Source of the DNA: Amnibacterium kyonggiense
Lineage (GTDB): Bacteria > Actinomycetota > Actinomycetes > Actinomycetales > Microbacteriaceae
Reading direction: 5' to 3'
Length of the DNA: 64,000 bases
NCBI RefSeq assembly: GCF_004364555.1
Contig: NZ_SOAM01000001.1
Span: 124,001 to 188,000, forward strand
Made by a program: the position numbers and the translations under genes. The notes beneath the pieces are model-generated. The model worked only from the letters and a program-made list of their open reading frames with translations, ran no database searches and was not told the DNA's origin. Below, one piece after another: positions 23,272 through 30,155 of this stretch (positions are counted from its first letter, which is position 1; every line of letters begins with the position of its first letter).

Positions 23272-24675
23272 GTGAACGACCAGAACCCCTTCGAGGTCAC
23301 GCCCGACGACGGGCGGCCCGCCGACGTCGCCTCCGACCGCGCGCCCGAGTCGGTCGCCCCTTCGCCGGACGCGCCGGTGAGCGCGGACGCGACGCCCGCG
23401 ACCGCCGCTTCGACCGAGGCCCTGGAGGACGACGCCGAGGCCGATCGTGCGAAGCGGAAGCACCGCCGGATCGCCGCGCTGAGCGTCGCGGCCGCCGTCG
23501 TCTTCACGGCGGGCGCCGGTGGCGGGGCGGCGGTGTCGCTCGCCCTCGCGAACAGCACGACCGCCACGAGCGCGAGCGGCGGGACCTCGCAGTCCCAGAC
23601 CCAGGGCGGGAGCACGGGCGGGTTCGGGCAGAACGGGTTCGGCGGATCGCAGAACGGGTTCGGCGGACAGAACGGGTTCGGCGGGCAGGGCGGCTTCGGT
23701 GGGCAGGGCGGGTCGCAGGGCGGCTTCGGCGGCTCGCAGAGCGGGTCCGGGACCGGGTCGTCGACCTCCCGCTCCACCGCAGCGACGGCCGCGCAGTCGG
23801 TGGGCCTCGTCACGGTCGTCTCGAAGCTCGGCTACGAGAACGGGGAGGCCGCCGGCACCGGGATCATCCTCACGTCGAACGGCCGCATCCTCACGAACAA
23901 CCACGTCATCGACGGGGCGACGGCGATCGAGGTCACCGTGCAGTCGACGGGCAGGACCTACACGGCGGACGTCGTCGGCACCAACGCGACGAAGGACATC
24001 GCCGTGCTGCAGCTGCAGGACGCGTCCGGCCTCACGCCTGCGGACCTCGCGACGAGGAGCGCGGCCGTCGGCGACGACGTCACCGCGGTCGGCAACGCGA
24101 ACGGGACGGGCACGCTGAGCGCTGCGACCGGCACGGTCAGCGCGCTGGACCAGACCATCACCACCTCGAGCGAGGGCAACACCGCCGGCGAGACGCTGCA
24201 CGGACTGATCGAGGTCGACGCGGACGTCGTGTCCGGCGACTCGGGCGGCGCGGTGGAGAACGCGGACGGCGACGTCATCGGCGTGACGACCGCGGCTTCC
24301 TCCGGGACGTCGGACGTGACCGGGTACGCGATCCCGATCGACTCCGCGATCTCGATCGCGAAGCAGATCGTCGCGGGCGACGACACCAGCGAGATCACGA
24401 TCGGGCTGCCCGCCTTCCTCGGCGTCTCGCTCTCGCAGGACTCGAGCCGGGCGGTCATCGAGCAGGTGCTCTCCGGCACGGCGGCCGCGAAGACGGACCT
24501 GGCCGCCGGCGACACGATCACGGCGATCGACGGCACGTCGATCGCGTCGGCGAGCGAGCTCTCCGCGGCGATCGCGAAGCACGCCCCCGGCGACCGGATC
24601 ACGGTCGGCTACACCGACTCCTCGGGCGCCGGCCACAGCGTCACGGTCACCCTGACGGAGGGGCCGGCCGACTGA
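23272..24675 (+). CDS. HtrA/DegP-type trypsin-like serine protease with PDZ domain
   Basis: A 467-residue membrane-anchored S1C protease for extracytoplasmic protein quality control. An acidic cytoplasmic N-terminus precedes one membrane helix (IAALSVAAAVVFTAGAGGGA), then a glycine/phenylalanine/glutamine-rich linker of GGFGGQ-like repeats (about 23604-23766), the protease domain and a C-terminal PDZ domain (FLGVSLSQDSSRAVIEQV, DLAAGDTITAIDG). The catalytic triad is His211 (TNNHVID), Asp242 (TKDIAVL) and Ser324 (SGDSGGAV), numbered from GTG 23272. ATG 23245 is an in-frame alternative; a strong GAAGGAGG lies between the two, 15 bases before the GTG. The stop overlaps the next gene. Confidence 0.88.
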   Translation: MNDQNPFEVTPDDGRPADVASDRAPESVAPSPDAPVSADATPATAASTEALEDDAEADRAKRKHRRIAALSVAAAVVFTAGAGGGAAVSLALANSTTATSASGGTSQSQTQGGSTGGFGQNGFGGSQNGFGGQNGFGGQGGFGGQGGSQGGFGGSQSGSGTGSSTSRSTAATAAQSVGLVTVVSKLGYENGEAAGTGIILTSNGRILTNNHVIDGATAIEVTVQSTGRTYTADVVGTNATKDIAVLQLQDASGLTPADLATRSAAVGDDVTAVGNANGTGTLSAATGTVSALDQTITTSSEGNTAGETLHGLIEVDADVVSGDSGGAVENADGDVIGVTTAASSGTSDVTGYAIPIDSAISIAKQIVAGDDTSEITIGLPAFLGVSLSQDSSRAVIEQVLSGTAAAKTDLAAGDTITAIDGTSIASASELSAAIAKHAPGDRITVGYTDSSGAGHSVTVTLTEGPAD

Positions 24676-24884
24676 TGACCGTCGATGCGCGGACCTGGGC
24701 GGCGGACCACGCCGCCGCCCTCGTCGGCCTGCCCTCCGGCGCCGCCGTGCAGGAGGTCGAGGAGGCGGGCCTCCGTTCCCGCGTCGCGGGCCCGGACGAG
24801 ATGCTGACGCTCGAGTTCCGCGCCGACCGCGTCACCCTCGTCACGGATGCGACCGACCTCGTCACCGAGGTCCGCCCCGGCTGA
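24675..24884 (+). CDS. Small I78-type peptidase-inhibitor-like protein
   Basis: A 69-residue protein whose ATG shares a base with the htrA stop (TGATG), so it is almost certainly co-translated. The layout LVGLPSGAAV near the start, SRVAGPDEMLTLEFRADRVTL in the middle and TDLVTEVRPG at the end matches the I78 peptidase inhibitor pattern (vG..., R(V/I)..PGd..T.dyr.dRl...d..g.I..v..G). Known I78 members inhibit serine proteases. No signal peptide is seen, whereas the HtrA active site is outside the membrane, so it may instead bind a cytoplasmic protease or have another job. The family call is by motif, not by search. Confidence 0.65.
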   Translation: MTVDARTWAADHAAALVGLPSGAAVQEVEEAGLRSRVAGPDEMLTLEFRADRVTLVTDATDLVTEVRPG

Positions 24885-24886
24885 CG

Positions 24887-24957
24887 CCCCGACTTTGCTC
24901 ACGCTTCTTGCCGCCTCGAGGCCTCCGAGGCGGCACGAAGCGTGAGCAAAGTCGGGG
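24887..24957. terminator. Very long inverted repeat, probable bidirectional terminator
   Basis: CCCCGACTTTGCTCACGCTTC at 24887-24907 is matched by its reverse complement at 24937-24957, and the pairing continues through TGCCGCCTCG with one mismatch, giving arms of roughly 32 bp. It starts two bases after the stop of the I78-like gene and lies just beyond the end of tRNA-Tyr on the other strand. The length far exceeds a normal terminator. Confidence 0.7.
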
Positions 24958-24972
24958 TGGTGCCTTGGAACG

Positions 24973-25010
24973 CACTGCGGCCCCGCACTCGAGAGTGCGG
25001 GGCCGCAGTG
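24973..25010 (-). terminator. tRNA-Tyr terminator hairpin
   Basis: A perfect 18-bp inverted repeat (CACTGCGGCCCCGCACTC, then GA, then its reverse complement) abuts the 3' end of tRNA-Tyr, which is on the minus strand. The position indicates rho-independent termination of the tRNA transcript, although no T-run is present, as is common in GC-rich actinobacteria. Confidence 0.75.
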
Positions 25011-25090
25011 GCGGGTGAGGGATTCGAACCCCCGAAGGCTGAGCCGGCTGATTTACAGTCAGATCCCTTTGGCCGCTTGGGTAACCCGCC
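25009..25090 (-). tRNA. tRNA-Tyr (anticodon GTA)
   Basis: The minus strand reads GGCGGGTTACCCAAGCGG at the 5' end and ends with ACCCGCC plus discriminator A, giving a seven-pair acceptor stem. The anticodon loop CTGTAAA carries GTA at 25054-25056. There is a long class II variable arm (CCGGCTCAGCCTTCGG) and a T arm with GGTTCGAATCC. All of this is diagnostic of bacterial tRNA-Tyr. The 3' CCA is not encoded. A perfect hairpin terminates it at 24973-25010. Confidence 0.97.
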
Positions 25091-25096
25091 TGGCTG

Positions 25097-25127
25097 CTCG
25101 GGCCAGCCCTGTGCGGGCTGGCCCGAG
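25097..25127. repeat. Perfect 13-bp hairpin upstream of tRNA-Tyr
   Basis: CTCGGGCCAGCCC at 25097-25109 and its reverse complement at 25115-25127, with a five-base loop, lie just upstream of tRNA-Tyr on its own strand. It could terminate transcription from the methyltransferase gene before the tRNA, which would insulate the two. Confidence 0.5.
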
Positions 25128-25219
25128 GCGCGTGGACGAGGATACGCGACGCCGCGAGTGCTCGGAAACCACGCGAGCGGGGTGCGCGAGGGGTGCACGC
25201 GCATCGTTCTGGTCGGCGC

Positions 25220-25345
25220 GTGCCCGAACGCTCCACGACCGTCTCCCCGGACGCACACGACCAGCCGATCCCGCGCGACCTCCTGGACGCGGAGGACCTC
25301 ACGCGGCTGCGCGACCGGATCGCCGCGGCTGTCACCGCTCCTTGA
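25220..25345 (+). CDS. Possible 41-residue small protein
   Basis: GTG 25220 opens a 41-codon frame ending at TGA 25343-25345. The product has a polar N-terminus and an amphipathic, charged tail ([21 protein letters not shown]). Codon use (G or C at third positions) looks like real coding and differs from a random frame. There is no ribosome site, and an earlier in-frame GTG lies at 25193. The end overlaps the tail of the methyltransferase gene by 14 bp. It may be a small gene or the remnant of a longer one. Confidence 0.35.
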   Translation: MPERSTTVSPDAHDQPIPRDLLDAEDLTRLRDRIAAAVTAP

Positions 25346-26156
25346 CGGCGCGGATCGTGAAGGTCAGGGGCAGGAGGTCCTCCCCCTCCGCGAGCCGCCA
25401 CTCGTCGAACTCGGTGCGGACCATGCGGCCCGGCAGGGCCTCCCACGGCACGGAGCGGTGCTCCTCGAGCAGGGTGAGGCGCAGGCCTGCGGCGAAGAGG
25501 GCGGTGATGGTCTCGCCGATGCCGTGGCTCCAGGAGGCGGTGCGGGTGTGCACGAACTCGTGCTCGGACGCGACGTACGTCCCCGGCTCGTCGAACACCT
25601 GCGGCTCCGCGGTCTCGAAGTAGGGGTAGCGGACCGTCAGCGCGTCCATGCGCGCCTCGTCGATCGCCCACAGCATCGGGTGGCCGTCGCGGATGAAGAG
25701 CTCGCCACCGGGCCGCAGGAGGCCCGCCACGGTGCGCGCCCAGGCCGCGATGTCGGGCAGCCAGCAGATCGCGCCGATGCCCGTGTAGACGAAGTCGAAC
25801 GACCCCGGCTCGAGCACGTCGAGCGCCCCGTCGACCGTCGACTCCACGAAGCGGATGCTCGCGCCCGCCCGGGCCGCGAGCGCCGTCGCCTCCGCGAGCG
25901 CCGGAGCCGAGAAGTCCAGTCCGGTCATCTCGGCGCCGAGCCGCGCGAGCGAGAGCGTGTCCGTGCCGATGTGGCACTGCAGGTGCACGCCCCGCTTCCC
26001 GCGCACGTCCGGCAGCCGGGGCAGGTCGAACCGCACGACGTCCGACAGGAACGCGGGATCCGCGACGAAGCGCTCCACCGCATAGTCGGGCGACGCCGCG
26101 TGCGGGGCCGCCCGCTCGTCCCAGTTCGTGCGGTTCAGCGCGATCCACTCGTCCAC
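25332..26156 (-). CDS. Class I SAM-dependent methyltransferase
   Basis: A 274-residue methyltransferase. The glycine-rich SAM-binding motif appears in the variant form [19 protein letters not shown], followed by the acidic strand [29 protein letters not shown] and the [15 protein letters not shown] post-motif. The opening [20 protein letters not shown] is typical of a widespread actinobacterial methyltransferase group of unknown substrate. GTG 26156 has a good ribosome site (TAGGAGG, then eight bases). It diverges from yajQ, only 28 bp away. Confidence 0.88.
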   Translation of the reverse strand: MDEWIALNRTNWDERAAPHAASPDYAVERFVADPAFLSDVVRFDLPRLPDVRGKRGVHLQCHIGTDTLSLARLGAEMTGLDFSAPALAEATALAARAGASIRFVESTVDGALDVLEPGSFDFVYTGIGAICWLPDIAAWARTVAGLLRPGGELFIRDGHPMLWAIDEARMDALTVRYPYFETAEPQVFDEPGTYVASEHEFVHTRTASWSHGIGETITALFAAGLRLTLLEEHRSVPWEALPGRMVRTEFDEWRLAEGEDLLPLTFTIRAVKER

Positions 26157-26184
26157 ACCGGAAGCCTCCTACACTCCTGGTCCC

Positions 26185-26673
26185 ATGGCCGATAGCTCGT
26201 TCGACGTCGTCAGCAAGGTGGACCCGATGGAGGCGGACAACGCCGCCAACCAGGCCCGCAAGGAGATCGATCAGCGCTACGACTTCAAGGGCGTCGGCGC
26301 CTCGCTCGAGCTGAAGGGCGAGCAGTTCCTGCTCAAGGCCTCGACCGAGGAGCGGGTGAAGGCGGTGCTCGACGTGCTCGAGTCGAAGCTGATCAAGCGC
26401 GGGATCTCGCTGAAGTCGCTCGACGTGGGCGAGCCGTTCGCCTCCGGGAAGGAGTACCGGATCGAGGCGAAGCTGAAGAACGGCATCGACAGCGACAACG
26501 CCAAGAAGGTCACGAAGCTGATCCGCGACGAGGGCCCGAAGAGCGTGAAGTCGCAGATCCAGGGCGACGAGGTCCGGGTCACGTCGAAGAGCCGCGACGA
26601 CCTGCAGGCGACGATCGCCCTGCTGAAGCGCGCCGACCTGGACCTCGACCTCCAGTTCCTCAACTTCCGCTGA
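26185..26673 (+). CDS. yajQ: YajQ-family nucleotide-binding protein
   Basis: A 162-residue YajQ protein: [17 protein letters not shown] at the N-terminus, [20 protein letters not shown] and the C-terminal [11 protein letters not shown] are highly conserved family segments. Family members bind nucleic acids or cyclic di-GMP and in some plant-associated bacteria act as c-di-GMP effectors; the role in actinobacteria is unproven. ATG 26185 lies nine bases after TACACT (26170-26175) with no ribosome site, consistent with a near-leaderless message. Confidence 0.95.
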   Translation: MADSSFDVVSKVDPMEADNAANQARKEIDQRYDFKGVGASLELKGEQFLLKASTEERVKAVLDVLESKLIKRGISLKSLDVGEPFASGKEYRIEAKLKNGIDSDNAKKVTKLIRDEGPKSVKSQIQGDEVRVTSKSRDDLQATIALLKRADLDLDLQFLNFR

Positions 26674-26744
26674 CGCGGAGCACGCGGGGCTGGCACCCGA
26701 AGTCGGGTTCGAGGCCGCCGCGCCGCCGCCCGTAGGATCCGGGC

Positions 26745-28205
26745 ATGCAGGGCTGGCTGGCGACGGCCCTCCCCATCGCCGTGATCGTGGTGGACGTGGT
26801 CATCCGCGTGCTCGCGGTGGTCTTTGTGCCGAAGAACCGGCGCCCGGCGACCGCGACCGCATGGCTCCTCGCCATCTTCTTCATCCCGTACGCCGGCCTG
26901 ATCGCCTTCCTGCTGTTCGGCAGCACGAAGCTGCCCCGGCGACGTCGGGCGAAGCAGGCCCAGGTCAACCGCTACGTCATGCATGCGACCGAGGGCATCG
27001 ACCTCGCGACCGAGACCCCCGACTGGCCGCCGTGGTTCGCCTCCCTCGCGGCGCTCAACCGGCGCCTCGGCGCGATGCCGCTGCTCGGCGGCAACACCGC
27101 GCGGCTGCTCGGCGACTACGACGCGTCGATCGCGGAGATGACCGCCGCGGTCCGGAGCGCGGAGACCTTCGTCCACGTCGAGTTCTACATCCTGTCGCTC
27201 GACCGCACGACGGCGCCGTTCTTCGACGCGATGGAGGAGGCGCTCGCCCGCGGCGTGACCGTGCGGGTGCTGCTCGACCACATCGCGTCGCTCCGCGTCC
27301 GCGGCTACCGCCGCACGATCCGCCGACTGAAGGCGATGGGGGCGGACTGGCACCTGCTGCTGCCCGTGCAGCCGTACCGGGGCCGCTACCAGCGGCCGGA
27401 CCTCCGCAACCACCGCAAGGTCCTCGTGGTCGACGGCCGCGTCGGCTTCATGGGCTCGCAGAACATGATCGACCGCACCTACGACCGGTGGACGAACCGG
27501 CGCCGCGGGCTGCGGTGGCAGGACCTGATGGTCCGGCTCGAGGGGCCGATCGTCGCCGAGCTGAACACGATCTTCATCTCGGACTGGTTCGCGGAGACCG
27601 ATGTGCTGCTCGAGCGGGCGGCTCGGCAGAGCGTCGCGCCCGTCGGCACCGAGGACCTCGACTGCCAGGTCGTCCCGAGCGGCCCGGGGTTCGAGCGCGA
27701 GAACAACCTCCGGCTCTTCAACGGCCTCATCTACGCGGCGCAGCGCCGCGTCGTCCTCGTGAGCCCCTACTTCGTGCCGGACGACTCCATGCTCTACGCG
27801 GTCACGACCGCGGCGCAGCGCGGCGTGGAGGTCGAGCTGTTCGTCAGCGAGATCGGCGACCAGGCCGTCGTCTTCCACGCGCAGCGCAGCTACTACGAGG
27901 CGCTGCTGAAGGCCGGCGTCGTCATCTGGCTCTACCGGAAGCCCACGATCCTGCACGCGAAGCACTTCACGATCGACGACGACGTCGCGGTCGTCGGCTC
28001 GAGCAACCTTGACATGCGCTCGTTCACGCTGAACCTGGAGGTGTCGCTGATGGTCCGCGGGCGCGCGTTCGTCGACGACCTCCGCGTGATCGAGGAGGGC
28101 TACCGGCGCGAGAGCCGCCGCCTGACGCTCGACGAGTGGGACGCCCGCCCCTTCCGCTCCGCGGTCCTCGACGACGTCGCGCGCCTGACCGCCGCGATCC
28201 AGTAG
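26745..28205 (+). CDS. cls: Cardiolipin synthase (phospholipase D superfamily)
   Basis: A 486-residue membrane enzyme that joins phosphatidylglycerol molecules into cardiolipin. Two N-terminal membrane helices form the PLDc_N region (LPIAVIVVDVVIRVLAVVF; AWLLAIFFIPYAGLIAFLLF). Two HKD catalytic motifs follow: NHRKVLVVDGRVGFMGSQN and LHAKHFTIDDDVAVVGSSN, each with the His, Lys and Asp. Length and layout match bacterial Cls. ATG 26745 sits six bases after TAGGAT (26733-26738), a leaderless arrangement. Confidence 0.94.
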   Translation: MQGWLATALPIAVIVVDVVIRVLAVVFVPKNRRPATATAWLLAIFFIPYAGLIAFLLFGSTKLPRRRRAKQAQVNRYVMHATEGIDLATETPDWPPWFASLAALNRRLGAMPLLGGNTARLLGDYDASIAEMTAAVRSAETFVHVEFYILSLDRTTAPFFDAMEEALARGVTVRVLLDHIASLRVRGYRRTIRRLKAMGADWHLLLPVQPYRGRYQRPDLRNHRKVLVVDGRVGFMGSQNMIDRTYDRWTNRRRGLRWQDLMVRLEGPIVAELNTIFISDWFAETDVLLERAARQSVAPVGTEDLDCQVVPSGPGFERENNLRLFNGLIYAAQRRVVLVSPYFVPDDSMLYAVTTAAQRGVEVELFVSEIGDQAVVFHAQRSYYEALLKAGVVIWLYRKPTILHAKHFTIDDDVAVVGSSNLDMRSFTLNLEVSLMVRGRAFVDDLRVIEEGYRRESRRLTLDEWDARPFRSAVLDDVARLTAAIQ

Positions 28206-28212
28206 CGCTCCT

Positions 28213-28270
28213 GGGGCCTCCCGCTGCAGTTCGGGCGGTGCGCACCGCCCGGTCAGCAGCGGGGAGCCCC
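28213..28270. repeat. Palindromic repeat element, copy 1
   Basis: A nested inverted repeat: outer arms GGGGC..CCGCTGC and GCAGCGG..GCCCC enclose a perfect 20-bp palindrome centred on GTGCGCAC. The left 36 bases match the reverse complement of 40374-40409 at 33 positions. It lies 7 bp after cls and 15 bp before the Nudix gene. It may act as a terminator or mRNA-end structure as well as being a dispersed repeat. Confidence 0.75.
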
Positions 28271-28285
28271 CGTAGCGTGGAGGCC

Positions 28286-28744
28286 GTGAAGACGCCGCCC
28301 AGGCCCGTCGTGCGCAACGCGGCGCGCGTGCTGCTCATCGACCCGGACGCGCGCGTGCTGCTCGTGCAGGGCGGCGATCCCGCGGATCCCGATGCAGGCA
28401 CGTGGTGGTTCACCCCCGGCGGCGGCCTGGAGGCCGGTGAGTCCCCGGAGGCCGCGGCGCTGCGGGAGGCGTTCGAGGAGACCGGCCACCGCGTCGCGGC
28501 GCTCGAGGGGCCGGTCGCCCGCCGGTCGTCCGTGTTCCCCTTCGACGGCGTGCTGATCGAGCAGCGCGAGCAGTTCTTCGTCGCGCGCGTGCCCGCGTTC
28601 GAGCCGACGACCGCCGGGTGGACGGAGCTCGAGCGGCGGGCGCTCGCAGGCCTCCGCTGGTGGACGCTCGAGGAGCTGCGGACCACCGCGGCCACCGTGT
28701 TCCCGCCGAATCTCGCCGACCTCGTCGCCGAGCAGCTGGCGTGA
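28286..28744 (+). CDS. Nudix hydrolase
   Basis: A 152-residue Nudix enzyme that cleaves nucleoside diphosphates linked to another group. The Nudix box is complete: GGGLEAGESPEAAALREAFEETG in pattern Gx5Ex7REUxEExGU, and the preceding TWWFTPGGG strand is typical. The substrate cannot be read. GTG 28286 is the start; GGAGG lies close to it, and TAGCGT a little further upstream would allow a leaderless start. Confidence 0.9.
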   Translation: MKTPPRPVVRNAARVLLIDPDARVLLVQGGDPADPDAGTWWFTPGGGLEAGESPEAAALREAFEETGHRVAALEGPVARRSSVFPFDGVLIEQREQFFVARVPAFEPTTAGWTELERRALAGLRWWTLEELRTTAATVFPPNLADLVAEQLA

Positions 28745-28823
28745 GGGCGCGCAGAAGTCTCGCGCTCGGGCCCGCCCCAGCGCTAGGGTGACGCCGTTCC
28801 GAGCGACGAGAGGAGGCATCGCC

Positions 28824-28880
28824 ATGACGGTCGTCGTCGTGCCCGCACCCGCCCTCCTCCCTTCCGAGGCGTCCCGCTGA
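28824..28880 (+). CDS. Possible 18-residue leader peptide upstream of the RIO-type kinase
   Basis: ATG 28824 follows one of the strongest ribosome sites in the window (GAGAGGAGG) and opens an 18-codon frame: MTVVVVPAPALLPSEASR. TAGGGT at 28784-28789 could be the -10 box. The ribosome-site segment GGAGGC (28812-28817) is complementary to GCCTCC (28894-28899), so the leader RNA could fold on itself. The kinase gene begins 40 bp after the stop. A run of four valines then PAPALLP suggests a translated regulatory leader; this is inference. Confidence 0.5.
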   Translation: MTVVVVPAPALLPSEASR

Positions 28881-28919
28881 ACTGACCCCGGGCGCCTCCC
28901 GTTCTTCGGAGCCCCACCC

Positions 28920-29753
28920 ATGTCGTTCGACGACGCCTTCCTGCTCGACGGTCTCGGGACCGCGAGCCTGCCCGACTACGAGCCCGGGCCGGACCAGCGC
29001 TGGTCCACCTGGGCCGCCGCCACCCCGACCGAGCGCGGTCCGCGTCCCTGGCCGGACTGGCTCGAGACCTCCTCCGCCGCACTCGACACCGAGCTCGGCA
29101 TCGTCAAGACGGGGAAGGAGGCGGACGTGTTCCTGATCGAGCGCGCCGTCCCCGGCACCCCGGGCTGCCGCCTGGCCGCGAAGCGGTACCGCGGCAGCGA
29201 CCATCGCGAGTTCCACCGCTCCTCCGCCTACGAGGAGGGGCGGCGGATGCGCAACACCCGCGATGCCCGCGCGGTCGCCCGCGGTACCGCCTACGGCAAG
29301 CAGGTCGCCGCCGGGCACTGGGCGGTCGCGGAGTTCGCGGCGCTCCACCGCGCCTGGACGGCGGGCATCCCCGTCCCCTACCCCGTGCAGGTGAGCGGCA
29401 CGGAAGTGGTGATGGAGTTCATCGGCGAGGGCCGGACCGCGGCGCCCCGGCTCGCGCAGACGAGGCTGCGCGGCGCCGACCTCGAGGACGCGTTCGGGCA
29501 GGTCGTCGATCTGCTGCGGGCCTTCGCGCGGGGCGGCTTCGCGCACGGGGACCTCTCCGCGTACAACCTGCTGCTGCACGAGGGCCGCGTCGTGGTCATC
29601 GACCTGCCGCAGATCGTCGACCTGGTCGCCAACCCGCTCGGCGCGGACTTCCTCCACCGCGACGTGGTGAACGTGTGCACCTGGTTCGCGGGTCGGGGCG
29701 TGGAGGCGGATGCGGAGGCGCTGTTCGGCGAGGTGCTCGCCGAGGCCTGGTGA
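28920..29753 (+). CDS. RIO1-family atypical serine protein kinase
   Basis: A 277-residue RIO-type kinase. Core motifs are GIVKTGKEADVFL (RIO nucleotide loop), AAKRYRGSDHREFHRSS (with the ATP-binding Lys), HGDLSAYNLLL (catalytic loop) and VVIDLPQIVD (metal-binding Asp). RIO kinases lack the substrate-recognition segments of ordinary kinases; archaeal and eukaryotic relatives work in ribosome maturation, and bacterial ones are poorly understood. ATG 28920 has GGAG eight bases upstream. A short upstream ORF at 28824-28880 may regulate it. Confidence 0.9.
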   Translation: MSFDDAFLLDGLGTASLPDYEPGPDQRWSTWAAATPTERGPRPWPDWLETSSAALDTELGIVKTGKEADVFLIERAVPGTPGCRLAAKRYRGSDHREFHRSSAYEEGRRMRNTRDARAVARGTAYGKQVAAGHWAVAEFAALHRAWTAGIPVPYPVQVSGTEVVMEFIGEGRTAAPRLAQTRLRGADLEDAFGQVVDLLRAFARGGFAHGDLSAYNLLLHEGRVVVIDLPQIVDLVANPLGADFLHRDVVNVCTWFAGRGVEADAEALFGEVLAEAW

Positions 29754-29806
29754 GCGCTCGGCGAGCTCGCAGCGCGCGTGCAGACGCGCGGCTCTAGCTT
29801 CCGCTC

Positions 29807-30046
29807 ATGACACGGTCGCTCAGAGTCGAGTTCCTTCCCGTCGACGTCCTCAATGAGGTCCCCTCGGACCCGCAGGTCCACGACGTCTCGATCCCGGACG
29901 GGGTCGCCGACGTGCCGGAGGTCCTGGAGAACCCGCACGTCGACTTCCCGGGCGCCTGGACGCTCGTCGGCGAGGGCGCGGACGGGGCGTACCGGTACCA
30001 GCGGGCCGACCGCGTCGCGAGCTCCTCCGACACCGCGGCCGGCTGA
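29807..30046 (+). CDS. Small acidic hypothetical protein
   Basis: A 79-residue acidic protein (VEFLPVDVLNEVPSDPQVHDVSIPDG) with no membrane segment or known motif. ATG 29807 lies six bases after TAGCTT (29795-29800), a leaderless arrangement shared with many genes of this window, which is the best support for it being real. It is followed by a large inverted repeat and converges on fprA. No function is inferred. Confidence 0.6.
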   Translation: MTRSLRVEFLPVDVLNEVPSDPQVHDVSIPDGVADVPEVLENPHVDFPGAWTLVGEGADGAYRYQRADRVASSSDTAAG

Positions 30047-30051
30047 ACCCG

Positions 30052-30132
30052 CGCGGATCCGCATCTCCCGAGCGACACGCCGCGCTCCGGCGCTGCGGAG
30101 GCGGCGTGTCGGCCGGGTTCTGCGGATCCGCG
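30052..30132. terminator. Multi-arm inverted repeat between convergent genes
   Basis: Outer arms CGCGGATCCGCA (30052-30063) and TGCGGATCCGCG (30121-30132) enclose CGACACGCCGC (30073-30083) and its reverse complement (30101-30111), with an inner CTCCG/CGGAG stem. GCGGATCCGC is itself palindromic and occurs a third time at 30140-30149, just before the end of fprA. The place between converging genes fits a bidirectional terminator. Confidence 0.65.
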
Positions 30133-30155
30133 GCAGAAGTGCGGATCCGCGAGGG

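Noticed and set aside
23604-23766. The glycine-rich repeat of HtrA considered as a separate repeat element or frameshift region
   Set aside because: It stays in frame, encodes GGFGGQ-type units between the membrane helix and protease domain, and reads as a flexible linker.
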